Of a DNA stretch of 64,000 bases, positions 1-7,809 are shown piece by piece; the stretch's first letter is position 1, and each line of letters starts with the position of its first letter. Below the pieces are notes generated by a model, which saw only the letters and a list, made by a program, of their open reading frames with translations, searched no databases and was not told the origin of the DNA. Made by a program: the position numbers and the translations under genes. This DNA comes from an uncultured Oscillospiraceae bacterium (lineage in GTDB: Bacteria > Bacillota > Clostridia > Oscillospirales > Oscillospiraceae): positions 1 through 64,000 of the forward strand of contig CALXDD010000003.1 in the NCBI GenBank assembly GCA_944386985.1, read 5' to 3'.

Positions 1-65
1 TCCAGAACAGGCTCAGGCATGGTGGCGGGACCAGCGGAGAAGTTGTAAATACGACCGTAATTCAT
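1..65 (-). CDS. serC: Phosphoserine aminotransferase, N-terminal fragment
   Basis: Only the first 21 codons lie in the window. Read from the ATG at 65 they give an N-terminus containing NFSAGPATMPEPVL, the characteristic start of PLP-dependent phosphoserine aminotransferases, which make 3-phosphoserine from 3-phosphohydroxypyruvate and glutamate. A GGAGGAAA ribosome site lies just upstream (about 70-77). The gene follows metV-metF on the same strand after an 88-bp gap that holds its own promoter candidate. Serine is the main donor of one-carbon units to tetrahydrofolate, so the neighbourhood is coherent. The call rests on a short motif, but the motif is distinctive. Confidence 0.8.
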   Translation of the reverse strand, partial: MNYGRIYNFSAGPATMPEPVL

Positions 66-94
66 TGTGTTTCCTCCATCTTTCTTATTATATT

Positions 95-123
95 TTTATG
101 TTGGAAGGTATCTGCTGTGTCAA
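95..123 (-). promoter_or_regulatory. Candidate sigma-A promoter of serC
   Basis: On the minus strand TTGACA (118-123) is followed after 17 nt by CATAAA (95-100). The -35 is perfect and the -10 matches TATAAT at 4 of 6. It sits about 30 nt upstream of the serC ATG, inside the metF-serC gap. Confidence 0.45.
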
Positions 124-153
124 AAATGTACTGCGAGACAAGGAATGTGCGGT

Positions 154-1077
154 TCAGATGGTGACGCCGGCTTTCTCCAGAATTGCCGGCACATTCCGCT
201 CCGCGCCGATGGCCATGATGTGGACGCCCGGGCAGATTTTTTCGTCCTTGATGCGGGCGATGAATTCCGCTGCCATCTCGATGCCCAACTGGGCAGGGAG
301 GCCCTTCACACCCTTTTCCCTGCCCTCCGCCGCGGCGGCATCCAGGCGGGAGATCATTTCCTCCGGCACCGCGATGCCGGGGACGTTTTCGTTCATAAAC
401 CGGGCCATGCCCGCGCTCTTGAGGGGAATGATCCCCGCCATGATGGGCACGCGGATTCCGGCCCGGTCCACTTCCTCCAGAAAACGGCACAGGCTGTCCC
501 GGTCGAAGACACCCTGGGTCTGGATGTACCGGGCGCCGGCCTCTACCTTCTGACGGAGCTTGTTGATCTGCAGAGGCAGCGGGTCGTACACCGGGGTCAC
601 AGAGGCGCCCTTGAAGAGCGTGGGGGCGCCGCCGCTGAGGGGATTGCCGCCGCAGTCGCAGTCGGTCTCATCCATGTCACTGAGCATCTGGAGGATGCCC
701 ACGGAGTCCAGGTCATACACCGGCTTGGAGTCCTTGCAGTCTCCCACCACCGGGTGGTCGCCCGTGAGGGCCAGCACGGTATCGATGCCGAAGGAGGCCG
801 CCGACAACACGTCCGCCATGATGGCCATGCGGCTGCGGTCCCGGCCGGTGATCTGCAAAATGGGCTCCACGCCTGCCTGCTTGAGGTGGATGCACAGGCC
901 CAGGGAGGAGGCCTTGAGACATGCCGACTGCATATCCGTCACATTGACCCCGTGGACCTTGTCCTTGAGAAGGGCGGCTACTTCGATCTGCTCGGAAAAA
1001 TCACAGCCTTTCGGAGGCGCCATCTCCGCCGTCACGGCAAACCGACCGCTCTCCAGGGCTTTCTGCAGCTGACTCAT
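154..1077 (-). CDS. metF: 5,10-methylenetetrahydrofolate reductase (MetF family)
   Basis: A 307-residue cytosolic protein of the MTHFR TIM-barrel family, close to the roughly 300 residues of E. coli MetF. It is expected to reduce 5,10-methylene-THF to 5-methyl-THF with FAD. The N-terminal AEMAPPKG (residues 17-24) corresponds to the family's FE-x-PP strand, with E18 at the catalytic glutamate position. LTGDHP (104-109) matches the flavin-binding L-x-GD-x-P loop. The start overlaps the end of the upstream metV-like gene by 4 nt (ATGA), so the two are translationally coupled, as in MetVF pairs of acetogens and other Clostridia. The electron donor cannot be read from sequence. Confidence 0.9.
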   Translation of the reverse strand: MSQLQKALESGRFAVTAEMAPPKGCDFSEQIEVAALLKDKVHGVNVTDMQSACLKASSLGLCIHLKQAGVEPILQITGRDRSRMAIMADVLSAASFGIDTVLALTGDHPVVGDCKDSKPVYDLDSVGILQMLSDMDETDCDCGGNPLSGGAPTLFKGASVTPVYDPLPLQINKLRQKVEAGARYIQTQGVFDRDSLCRFLEEVDRAGIRVPIMAGIIPLKSAGMARFMNENVPGIAVPEEMISRLDAAAAEGREKGVKGLPAQLGIEMAAEFIARIKDEKICPGVHIMAIGAERNVPAILEKAGVTI

Positions 1078-1727
1078 GCCTTCTTTCCCTCCCTCAAATT
1101 CACATGTTTCGGATAGTAGGCCCCGGAGTAGCCCTTGGTCTTCCGGGTTTTGCCCAGTTTCTCGGTCTGGCCGATAGCCGTAAGGCGGTTGTAAATCAAA
1201 ATCCAGGCGCAGTCATTGTCGGGGCAGACCTCGCACTTTCCGTTTTTCTGTCCTCCGCAGGGGCCGTTGACCAGGCTCTTGGCACACTTGGTGATGGGAC
1301 AGATGCCGCCGGTTTCTCCCAGAACGCAGTCGCCGCACATACGGCAGTATTCATGGAAAATCCCCACTCGCTCCACCTGGCCCAGAAACATGGTGTTGTT
1401 GGCGGGATACACTGGAAGCTGGATGTTGTCCGCCACGGTTTGGACACCGTCGCCGCAGGCCAGTCCCACAATGGCCTCCGCGCCGCAGTCCTTCAGGGCC
1501 CGCAGGTCCCGTTTTACCAGCATCTTGTGGCAACACTCATCGGGCAGGACGGTCCCCACCACTTCAAAGCCCTGCTCCTCCAGGAATTGCTTCATTTCTT
1601 CCAGCTCTTTCTCGCCTCCGGTCTGGCAGGCGGCAGCGCAGTTTCCGCAGCCCACCAGCGCCACCTTCCGCACGCCCGAGAGTATGGCCAGCAGCTCTTC
1701 TGCCGGCTTTTTCTGTGTGATGATCAT
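1074..1727 (-). CDS. metV: MetV-like methylenetetrahydrofolate reductase partner subunit
   Basis: A 217-residue cysteine-rich protein resembling the MTHFR C-terminal-domain family (MetV), the partner of MetF in Wood-Ljungdahl-type reductases. An early CGNCAAAC stretch lies near residues 27-34. A dense cysteine region near residues 125-175 includes CRMCGDC, CPITKC, GPCGG and CEVCPDNDC, consistent with metal or Fe-S ligands. It is the first gene of the metV-metF unit, with a leader of roughly 160 nt that can fold. The ribosome site is modest (AAAGGA about 10 nt before ATG). Some organisms carry this pair without a complete Wood-Ljungdahl pathway, so acetogenesis cannot be claimed. Confidence 0.75.
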   Translation of the reverse strand: MIITQKKPAEELLAILSGVRKVALVGCGNCAAACQTGGEKELEEMKQFLEEQGFEVVGTVLPDECCHKMLVKRDLRALKDCGAEAIVGLACGDGVQTVADNIQLPVYPANNTMFLGQVERVGIFHEYCRMCGDCVLGETGGICPITKCAKSLVNGPCGGQKNGKCEVCPDNDCAWILIYNRLTAIGQTEKLGKTRKTKGYSGAYYPKHVNLREGKKA

Positions 1728-1756
1728 CGCGCATTCATCCTTTCCTTTGCCGGAAC

Positions 1757-1786
1757 AGCCGCAGGGGTGCCCGCACCCCTGCGGCT
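1757..1786 (-). promoter_or_regulatory. 14-bp perfect hairpin in the metV leader
   Basis: AGCCGCAGGGGTGC (1757-1770) is followed after 2 nt by its exact reverse complement (1773-1786). No U-run follows on the minus strand, so it is not a classical terminator. It lies about 30 nt before the metV start and could be a leader expression platform or a poor terminator of the upstream PTS gene. Confidence 0.5.
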
Positions 1787-1790
1787 GATT

Positions 1791-1882
1791 TCCGATGTTT
1801 CCCTCGGCGCCCTCTGTCAGCGGCAGGCCAGTGAGGCCGAACGCCGGGAAGGCACCCTGCGGGTGAATCTGGGATCATCGAA
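1791..1882 (-). ncRNA. Candidate structured leader RNA upstream of metV-metF
   Basis: On the minus strand the transcript can form a three-way junction. A closing helix pairs TTCGATG (1876-1882) with CATCGGA (1791-1797). A perfect 5-bp hairpin with a GCA loop lies at 1853-1865. A longer arm pairs 1842-1848 with 1801-1809 and is capped by a GGCC/GGCC helix (1826-1838). I do not recognise a known riboswitch core; the THF-I, ZTP and cobalamin consensus motifs are not evident. It sits between an extended -10 promoter and the one-carbon genes, which is where a ligand-sensing leader would be. Hand-folded only. Confidence 0.35.
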
Positions 1883-1896
1883 CTCCCACGTTATGC

Positions 1897-1905
1897 ATTA
1901 TAACA
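1897..1905 (-). promoter_or_regulatory. Extended -10 promoter for metV-metF
   Basis: On the minus strand TGTTATAAT carries a perfect TATAAT with the upstream TG of extended -10 promoters. The matching -35 region is weak. It would start transcription about 160 nt ahead of metV. Confidence 0.5.
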
Positions 1906-2028
1906 TAAGAGCAGCGTGATTTACAGACTGATTTGTGCAAAAACTACACTGCTCCGCCGCTGGTTTGCCTGTTGAAGAGACGATTCCGACAGGCCCCGGC
2001 TGGTCCGTGTATCAGAGTTCGTCCGATA

Positions 2029-3114
2029 TCAGGCTTCACTCTCATCGCACTCATGCAGAGGCAGGTGCAGTTCGGGAACATTCACATGCAAAAGGTCCTT
2101 GCTCTTGTGGGCTGCACCGTCAGCGGAGGGGAGACGGCGGAAGATCGCGGAGACCACCACGCCGCCGATGGGGCCCGCCACCAGAGAGAGGGCGATGGCC
2201 AGACCGACCTTCAAAGGATCATTGAAGGCAAAGGGAGCCAACAGGCCGGGGATGGTGGAGGCGGTGCCGGGGGCGTTGTTGATGATACCAAGAGCCGCCG
2301 CCACGATGCCGGACAGTCCGCCGCCAAGAAAGGAGCCGCTGTAGACCGGCAGAGGGTGGGAGGTGACGATGACCGCCTGGGTCAGGGGCTCCAGAATCAC
2401 AGCGACGGCGTTGCTGTTGTCACCATAGCCCATGCGCTTGAAGACCACACCGTTGGAGATGGCGCCGCCCACGCAGGCGATGGCGGCAATTCCCATGGGA
2501 AGGCCGGTGAGACCCAGCATGGCGGTGAGGGCCATGGAGCTGAGCGGGGAGGTGCAGACGATCTTCATGATGCCGCCCAGCAGGAAGCCCATGATGATGG
2601 GCTGCTGCTCCGCAGCCACGGTGATGGCACCGCCGATCTGCTCCAGCACAGAGGTGACGACGGGATTGACCAGGGAGGCGATCAGATAGGCCACGGGAGC
2701 GGACACCAGGGCGCCAGCAATAATGTTGACGCCCTCGGGAAGTTTCTTTTCAATGAAGGGGGCCAGGAAAGCCACTACATAACCGGCGATGAAACCGGGC
2801 AGGATGCCGAAGCTGCCGACAGCCAGACCGGCGGAGACCGCCAGCACCGGGTTGACGCCCATGTTGATGGGAACCAGAATGGCCGCAGCCACACCGCCTA
2901 AGCTGCCCGCGTTGTTGCCCACCTCCAGAAAGAAGGGGAGGGACAGGGCGTTGCCCAGAATGTACTTATGAATTGCCTCCACCAAAAAACTGGCAATGGC
3001 CGCGTCTGCCATGCCGGACATGGCCAACTGACCCTTGGGCATTTTCAGGCTGAACAGAGAGAACACCAACAAAACCATGAGCAAAAGTCCCAGTCCAGTA
3101 AACAGTTCCATCAT
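2029..3114 (-). CDS. PTS sugar transporter subunit IIC (EIIC_2 type permease)
   Basis: A 361-residue polytopic membrane protein with about nine or ten hydrophobic segments and the glycine-rich loops typical of the stand-alone PTS EIIC family (PF13303 type). No IIA, IIB or HPr gene is adjacent, so phosphoryl donor and substrate are unknown; this family is often found as an orphan. The ATG at 3114 is preferred: the AAGGAG ribosome site (about 3128-3133) lies 9-10 nt upstream, whereas a GTG at 3126 overlaps the ribosome site. The C-terminus is hydrophilic and ends in an acidic tail. Family assignment is by overall pattern rather than a catalytic motif. Confidence 0.75.
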   Translation of the reverse strand: MMELFTGLGLLLMVLLVFSLFSLKMPKGQLAMSGMADAAIASFLVEAIHKYILGNALSLPFFLEVGNNAGSLGGVAAAILVPINMGVNPVLAVSAGLAVGSFGILPGFIAGYVVAFLAPFIEKKLPEGVNIIAGALVSAPVAYLIASLVNPVVTSVLEQIGGAITVAAEQQPIIMGFLLGGIMKIVCTSPLSSMALTAMLGLTGLPMGIAAIACVGGAISNGVVFKRMGYGDNSNAVAVILEPLTQAVIVTSHPLPVYSGSFLGGGLSGIVAAALGIINNAPGTASTIPGLLAPFAFNDPLKVGLAIALSLVAGPIGGVVVSAIFRRLPSADGAAHKSKDLLHVNVPELHLPLHECDESEA

Positions 3115-3584
3115 TGTAACGGTCACTCCTTTTTATTTGTGTTGTGGTAATTCACAACTCCAATATGAATGTCATACTTCGGATTTATTCAAATCGCTAC
3201 AAATCGAAGGAGAATTCGTGGAAAAATCGGCATTTTAACAAGTTGCACTGGTTAGGATTTGTCTATAAAATACAAATAGCAGCCTGTTTTTGACGGGAAA
3301 CTATAGCGTTTTGACACTTCTTTCACGAAAATACCCGATTTTTTCTTTACTAATTAAGAAGAGAGGCCGTTCCTGCACAAGTAGAGACAGAAGGCGGGAC
3401 CGGGGGAGGAAACAGAGACGGCGTCTGAAAAAGAAGGGGGAAACTGGAAAACTCTACAAATTTTGAGGGGCACAGCTGAAAGTTTTGTAGCATTGTGTAG
3501 GAATTCGAAGCGCATCCGATACATTGACAGGGAAGATGATGGAATTGAACAGATGGCACCGAAAACAAACAGGGAGGATTCACA
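3115..3584. other. AT-rich divergent intergenic region
   Basis: 470 bp between divergent genes, clearly more AT-rich than its surroundings from about 3140 to 3360. A weak plus-strand promoter candidate is TTGCAC (3243-3248), 17 nt, TAAAAT (3266-3271). An isolated TTGACA lies at 3311-3316 without a good -10. The GGGAGGA ribosome site of the next gene is near 3572. No convincing ORF or RNA gene is seen. Confidence 0.5.
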
Positions 3585-5477
3585 ATGTTCTATGACAATT
3601 ACTATGATCATTTTGTTTTGCCGCCGGAAGTGGACGCTGCCCTGCAGAAGTGCCGCGCCATCGCCTACATGGAGACCCAGGAGGAGCTGGACGAGCTGGT
3701 CTTCGGGCCGGCCCACACGTCCCGCTACGATGTGGTTTACAGCATTGAGGGGAAGGGGGCGGTGAAGGAAGCGGAAGTGATCCGCTGCAAAAACGGTGCG
3801 GTGGTCAACTTCATGGAGGATTACATGCGCCGCCGGGACCCCAACTCCATGGTGATCGGAGACGATCTGCCCAGCGACAAGCCACGCTTTCAGGAGCGCT
3901 TTGGCTATGATTTCTCCAAGCTCCGCCAGGAGACCTTAGATTGGCTGTCCGGCCAGCGCCTGCTGCTGCTGCCCTTCCGGGCCGGTCCGGAGCCCTACGG
4001 CTACGACAGCCTGGTGATCTGCCCGGTGAACGCCGCCTTCTTTGCTCTTGCCATTGCCAATATCCAGGGCTTTGTCAGCGTCAGCGACATGCCCCACGGC
4101 TACACGCCCCGGGCTATCATCTATGTGGCCCCGCCTTTCCGTCATACCCACTTTGACGGCAAGCAGGTGGTGGTCCACAATCGCAGCGAGACGCTCCATG
4201 AGGTTTTCGCCTACAATCTCTACCCTGGTCCCTCGGCCAAGAAGGGCGTCTACTCCGTTCTTTTGGATATCGGAGAGCAGGAGGGGTGGGTCTGCTGCCA
4301 CGCCAGCGCGGCTATGCTGGAGACACCCTATGAAAATGAGACGGTGTTCATGCACGAGGGCGCCAGCGGGGGAGGAAAAAGCGAGATGCTGGAGGACTTC
4401 CACCGGGAGGATGACGACCGGCTTCTGCTGGGTACCCATGTGGTGACGGGGGAGCAGTACTTCCTGAATCTCAATGAGAGCTGCACCATCCATCCCATCG
4501 CCGATGATATGGCCCTGTGCCACGCGGCCTATCAGGACCCGGAGGGCGGCAAGCTGATGATCGTGGACGCGGAGGCGGGCTGGTTCCTTAGGATGGACAG
4601 CATGCACGCCTACGGCAACAATCCTATCTATGAAAAGGTGTCCATCCACCCGCCCCGGCCCCTGCTGTTCTTCAATATGGACAGCGTGCCCGGCTCTACC
4701 TGCCTCATTTGGGAGCATGTGATGGACTCCACCGGCAAGCCCTGCACCAATCCCCGGGTTATCATTCCCAGGGACATGATCGAGAACATCGTTCCCCGGG
4801 AGCCCCAGGAGGTCAGTGTCCGCAGCTTCGGCGTACGGATGCCCCCCTCCACCGCCGCTGAGCCCAACTACGGCGTCATGGGCATGCTGCACATCATTCC
4901 GCCCTCTCTGGCGTGGCTGTGGCGTCTGGTGGCTCCCCGGGGCTTCAAAAACCCCAGCGTGGTGGATGGCGGCACCAGCATGAAGAGCGAGGGCGTAGGG
5001 AGCTACTGGCCCTTCGCCACCGGAAAAAAGGTGGTTCAGGCAAATCTTCTGCTGCGGCAGATTATGGCCTGCCCCAATACATTGAACGTTCTGATTCCCA
5101 ACCAGCATATCGGAGCCTACAACATTGGATTTATGTCCGAGTGGATCAGCCGGGAGTACCTGGCCCGCCATGACGGCAACATCAAGGCCAAGCATCTGAC
5201 CCCTGCCCGCTGTCCCCTGTTTGGCTACGCCCTGATCGATATGAAGCTGGATAATCAGTATATCCGCCAGACCTTCCTGCGGCCGGAGACCCAGTCCAAG
5301 CTGGGGATTGAGGGTTACGATGCCGGCGCCAAGATTCTGACCGATTTCTTCAAGGAGGAGATCCAGCAGTTCCTTACCGATGAGTTGGACCCACTGGGGC
5401 GGGATATTATCCGCTGCTGCCTCAATGACGGTACCCTGGAGGACTACCTGGCGCTTACGCCCATGAAGCTGCGCTGA
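3585..5477 (+). CDS. DUF4914 family protein with PEPCK-like P-loop
   Basis: A 630-residue soluble protein without signal peptide or membrane segment. Its length and sequence fit the uncharacterised DUF4914 family. A Walker-A-like loop GASGGGKS lies at residues 259-266, preceded by a beta-strand VFMHE, resembling the GxSGxGK[ST] loop of ATP-dependent PEP carboxykinase and HPr kinase. Later stretches GGTSMKSEGVG and WPFATGKK are rich in glycine and charge, as in active-site loops. The biochemical function is unknown; nucleotide-dependent phosphotransfer is inference. It stands alone with a good ribosome site (GGGAGGA, 9 nt before ATG) and is followed by a two-component system that has its own promoter. 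Confidence 0.75.
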   Translation: MFYDNYYDHFVLPPEVDAALQKCRAIAYMETQEELDELVFGPAHTSRYDVVYSIEGKGAVKEAEVIRCKNGAVVNFMEDYMRRRDPNSMVIGDDLPSDKPRFQERFGYDFSKLRQETLDWLSGQRLLLLPFRAGPEPYGYDSLVICPVNAAFFALAIANIQGFVSVSDMPHGYTPRAIIYVAPPFRHTHFDGKQVVVHNRSETLHEVFAYNLYPGPSAKKGVYSVLLDIGEQEGWVCCHASAAMLETPYENETVFMHEGASGGGKSEMLEDFHREDDDRLLLGTHVVTGEQYFLNLNESCTIHPIADDMALCHAAYQDPEGGKLMIVDAEAGWFLRMDSMHAYGNNPIYEKVSIHPPRPLLFFNMDSVPGSTCLIWEHVMDSTGKPCTNPRVIIPRDMIENIVPREPQEVSVRSFGVRMPPSTAAEPNYGVMGMLHIIPPSLAWLWRLVAPRGFKNPSVVDGGTSMKSEGVGSYWPFATGKKVVQANLLLRQIMACPNTLNVLIPNQHIGAYNIGFMSEWISREYLARHDGNIKAKHLTPARCPLFGYALIDMKLDNQYIRQTFLRPETQSKLGIEGYDAGAKILTDFFKEEIQQFLTDELDPLGRDIIRCCLNDGTLEDYLALTPMKLR

Positions 5478-5486
5478 ACAAAAAAT

Positions 5487-5515
5487 TTGCCAAAGGGCAC
5501 AGGATTCGTTATACT
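5487..5515 (+). promoter_or_regulatory. Sigma-A promoter of the sensor kinase/response regulator pair
   Basis: TTGCCA (5487-5492), 17-nt spacer, TATACT (5510-5515), about 50 nt ahead of the kinase start. Both boxes match consensus at 5 of 6. Confidence 0.75.
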
Positions 5516-5565
5516 AAGAAGAAAAGAGCGCCGCCTGTTTGGCAGCGGGAGGGTGAGGGAAGCGT

Positions 5566-6831
5566 ATGAACAGAGAATCCGTCAGGCGTGTGGCAATCTG
5601 CTCCGTTCTGATGATTTTTGCAGCCCAGCTCAGCCTCAACCTCTTCAGCAGTGAGTTTATCATCTCCATCGCCATTGTCCTGCTGCCCTTTTTCGTCATG
5701 ATTTGGGGGAAATACCCGGTACTGCTGGCGGCGCTTTTTGTGGGCGTTGGAAACTTTGCCCTTCGGAATTTGGTGTTCTGGTTGGGTACTGGCCGGGTGG
5801 ACGGCAGCGGTCTCTGGCAGGAAATGATTTTCTACTTTGTGTACGGCCTGCTGTTTTACTGCTGCTGCCGGCGGGCAGGATGGATCTTTGACCGTTGGCA
5901 GCAGCTGCTGTGGCTGGTGGGGATCGACTATCTCTCCAATCTGGCGGAGCTGATCTGTCGGGGAGAGGGCCTTTTGTCCCTGCAGATGCACCTGGGGCTG
6001 CTGGCGGTGGCGGTTCTTCGTACGGCCATCGTCATTGGCTTTTGGCTGGTGCTGCGTTCCCAGAGCCTGTCCCTTCTCAAGCAGGAGCACGCAGAGCGGT
6101 ACCGCCATCTGATTTTGCTGATCTCCCGTCTGAAGGGGGAGGTCATCTGGATGCAGAAGACCTCATCCATGATGGAGGATACCATGAATACGGCCTACAA
6201 ACTCTATACTCAGCTGCAGGCCCAGGGGATTCCCGCCTGTGTGCAGGCCCTCTCCATCAGCAAGGATATCCATGAGATCAAGAAGGAGTATCAGCTGGTA
6301 ATCCGGGGTCTTTCCGAGGCTATGGAGGAGGATCTGGCGGAGGAGGCCGCGGATTTCCGGCGGCTGTGGCAGATTCTTTTTGAGGCCGAGCAGGTCAACG
6401 CCAAGCATGCCGGCGTTCAGGTGGAGTGGGATGTGCATATCGAGACGGATTTTCAGACGGATAAGCAGTTTCAGCTTCTCTCTGTTCTGCGCAATCTGAT
6501 CGACAACGCCATTGAGGCGGCGGTGGACGGACGGATTCGCATTGTATTTTCCGCCCAACACCAGAGCGGCCGGGAGGTTTTTATTGTCACCAACTGGGGC
6601 AAGCCCATTCCGGCGGAGAGCCTGCCCTGTATCTTTGATCCGGGCTTTTCCACCAAGGTCGATTACACCACCGGTCAGGTGGGGAGAGGGATCGGCCTTT
6701 GTCTGGTGCGGGATCTCACCGAGCAGGAGCTGCAGGGCACGATCCATGTGGATGCCTGCGACGACCGGACCTCGTTTCTTGTCTCCATTCCCACCACATC
6801 TCTGGAGGTGTCCCCATGCGATTCTATCTGA
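5566..6831 (+). CDS. Membrane sensor histidine kinase (GlnK/YcbA-like)
   Basis: A 421-residue protein with about six hydrophobic segments in the first ~165 residues, a cytosolic helical linker and a C-terminal GHKL ATPase domain. The N-box is NLIDNAIEA (from residue 310), the G1 region DPGFSTK (from 358) and the G2 box GRGIGLCLV (about 373-381). No canonical HisKA H-box is obvious, as in the SpoOB-type kinases that pair with GlnL/DcuR-like regulators. The stop overlaps the regulator start by 16 nt, so the two form a dedicated pair. By analogy with Bacillus YcbA/YcbB it may sense glutamine or another amino acid; the ligand is inference. Confidence 0.85.
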   Translation: MNRESVRRVAICSVLMIFAAQLSLNLFSSEFIISIAIVLLPFFVMIWGKYPVLLAALFVGVGNFALRNLVFWLGTGRVDGSGLWQEMIFYFVYGLLFYCCCRRAGWIFDRWQQLLWLVGIDYLSNLAELICRGEGLLSLQMHLGLLAVAVLRTAIVIGFWLVLRSQSLSLLKQEHAERYRHLILLISRLKGEVIWMQKTSSMMEDTMNTAYKLYTQLQAQGIPACVQALSISKDIHEIKKEYQLVIRGLSEAMEEDLAEEAADFRRLWQILFEAEQVNAKHAGVQVEWDVHIETDFQTDKQFQLLSVLRNLIDNAIEAAVDGRIRIVFSAQHQSGREVFIVTNWGKPIPAESLPCIFDPGFSTKVDYTTGQVGRGIGLCLVRDLTEQELQGTIHVDACDDRTSFLVSIPTTSLEVSPCDSI

Positions 6832-7694
6832 TCGACGACAGTCCCAATATCATCAATATCCTCAAGATCATTATCCACGAGCGGGAGCTGGGGCAGGTTT
6901 GCGGCAGTGCGGAGAACGCGGTTGATGCGCTGGAGGATCTGCCGGTTCTGCGGCCGGATATTGTGGTGGTGGATCTTCTGATGCCGGAGATGGACGGGAT
7001 CACCTTTGTGCAGAAGACGCGGGAGATTCTGCCGGAGGCCGCGTACATCATGCTCTCTCAGGTGACGTCCAAGGACATGGTGGCTGACGCCTACAACAGC
7101 GGCATTGAGTTTTTCCTCCACAAGCCTGTCAACAGTATCGAGGTGGAAAACGTGATCCGCCGGGTCTGTCAGTCCGTATCCATGTGTAAGACGCTGTCCC
7201 AAGTCCATACTCTGGTGCAGCGGATGCCGCGGCCTCAGCCGGCCGCTGCGCCTTCCCTGGGGGCGGCCCCTCCACCCCCGGGGAATGGCGCCGTTTCCGG
7301 CGTGCGCCAGCGGGCGGAAAATCTGCTGCGGTGTATTGGAATTTTGGGGGCGGCGGGCAGCCGGGATATTATCGATCTGGTCTGCTATCTGACAGAGCAC
7401 CCCGAGGCCAAATCTCTGTCCGTCAGCGCCTTATGCGGCCGGGTAGGCAACGCCAAGACCGTGGAGCAGCGGATTCGCCGGGCTGCGTTTACGGGACTGG
7501 TCAATCTGGCGAGTCTCGGTCTGGAGGACTACAACAATGAGATTTTCACCGAGTACGCCAGCACCCTGTACCGCTTTGAGCAGGTCCGCAAGGAGATGAA
7601 CTACATCAGCGGCAAAGGAACCGCCCGCGGTAAGGTTCAGCTGAATCAGTTCCTCAGCGCGCTGGTCTCCTACAGTGCGGGGGAGTACTATTAA
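6816..7694 (+). CDS. Response regulator with YcbB/GlnL-type output domain
   Basis: A 292-residue protein. The receiver domain occupies residues 1-120 with acidic pair D7/D8, phospho-acceptor D53 in VVDLLMPEMDG, and the conserved Lys in FFLHKP. A proline/alanine-rich linker (about 138-160) leads to a C-terminal domain of about 130 residues resembling the YcbB/GlnL DNA-binding domain of glutamine-responsive regulators. The start is inside the kinase gene behind a GGAGGTG site. No target gene is adjacent in the same direction, so the regulon is unknown. It is followed directly by a strong hairpin terminator. Confidence 0.85.
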   Translation: MRFYLIDDSPNIINILKIIIHERELGQVCGSAENAVDALEDLPVLRPDIVVVDLLMPEMDGITFVQKTREILPEAAYIMLSQVTSKDMVADAYNSGIEFFLHKPVNSIEVENVIRRVCQSVSMCKTLSQVHTLVQRMPRPQPAAAPSLGAAPPPPGNGAVSGVRQRAENLLRCIGILGAAGSRDIIDLVCYLTEHPEAKSLSVSALCGRVGNAKTVEQRIRRAAFTGLVNLASLGLEDYNNEIFTEYASTLYRFEQVRKEMNYISGKGTARGKVQLNQFLSALVSYSAGEYY

Positions 7695-7713
7695 TCGCAA
7701 CGTACGGGAAAAA

Positions 7714-7754
7714 CCAAAAGCCAGGAAGGATACGGCATCCTTCCTGGCTTTTTG
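7714..7754. terminator. Bidirectional rho-independent terminator
   Basis: AAAAGCCAGGAAGGAT pairs with ATCCTTCCTGGCTTTT around a 5-nt loop, with A- and T-runs on both sides. It separates the convergent response-regulator and PucR genes. Confidence 0.9.
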
Positions 7755-7809
7755 CGTTCTTTTCTGTGTTCAATGGGGGCAATGCCGCCCTGTTCTTCCG
7801 GTTTGTTCC

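Noticed and set aside
1757-1786. Simple terminator of the PTS gene
   Set aside because: Perfect stem but no U-run on the relevant strand, and it lies inside the leader downstream of the metV promoter; kept as a regulatory hairpin instead.
3350-3716. Two minus-strand frames in the gap before the DUF4914 gene
   Set aside because: They overlap the start of a well-supported gene, lack ribosome sites and show no coding pattern.
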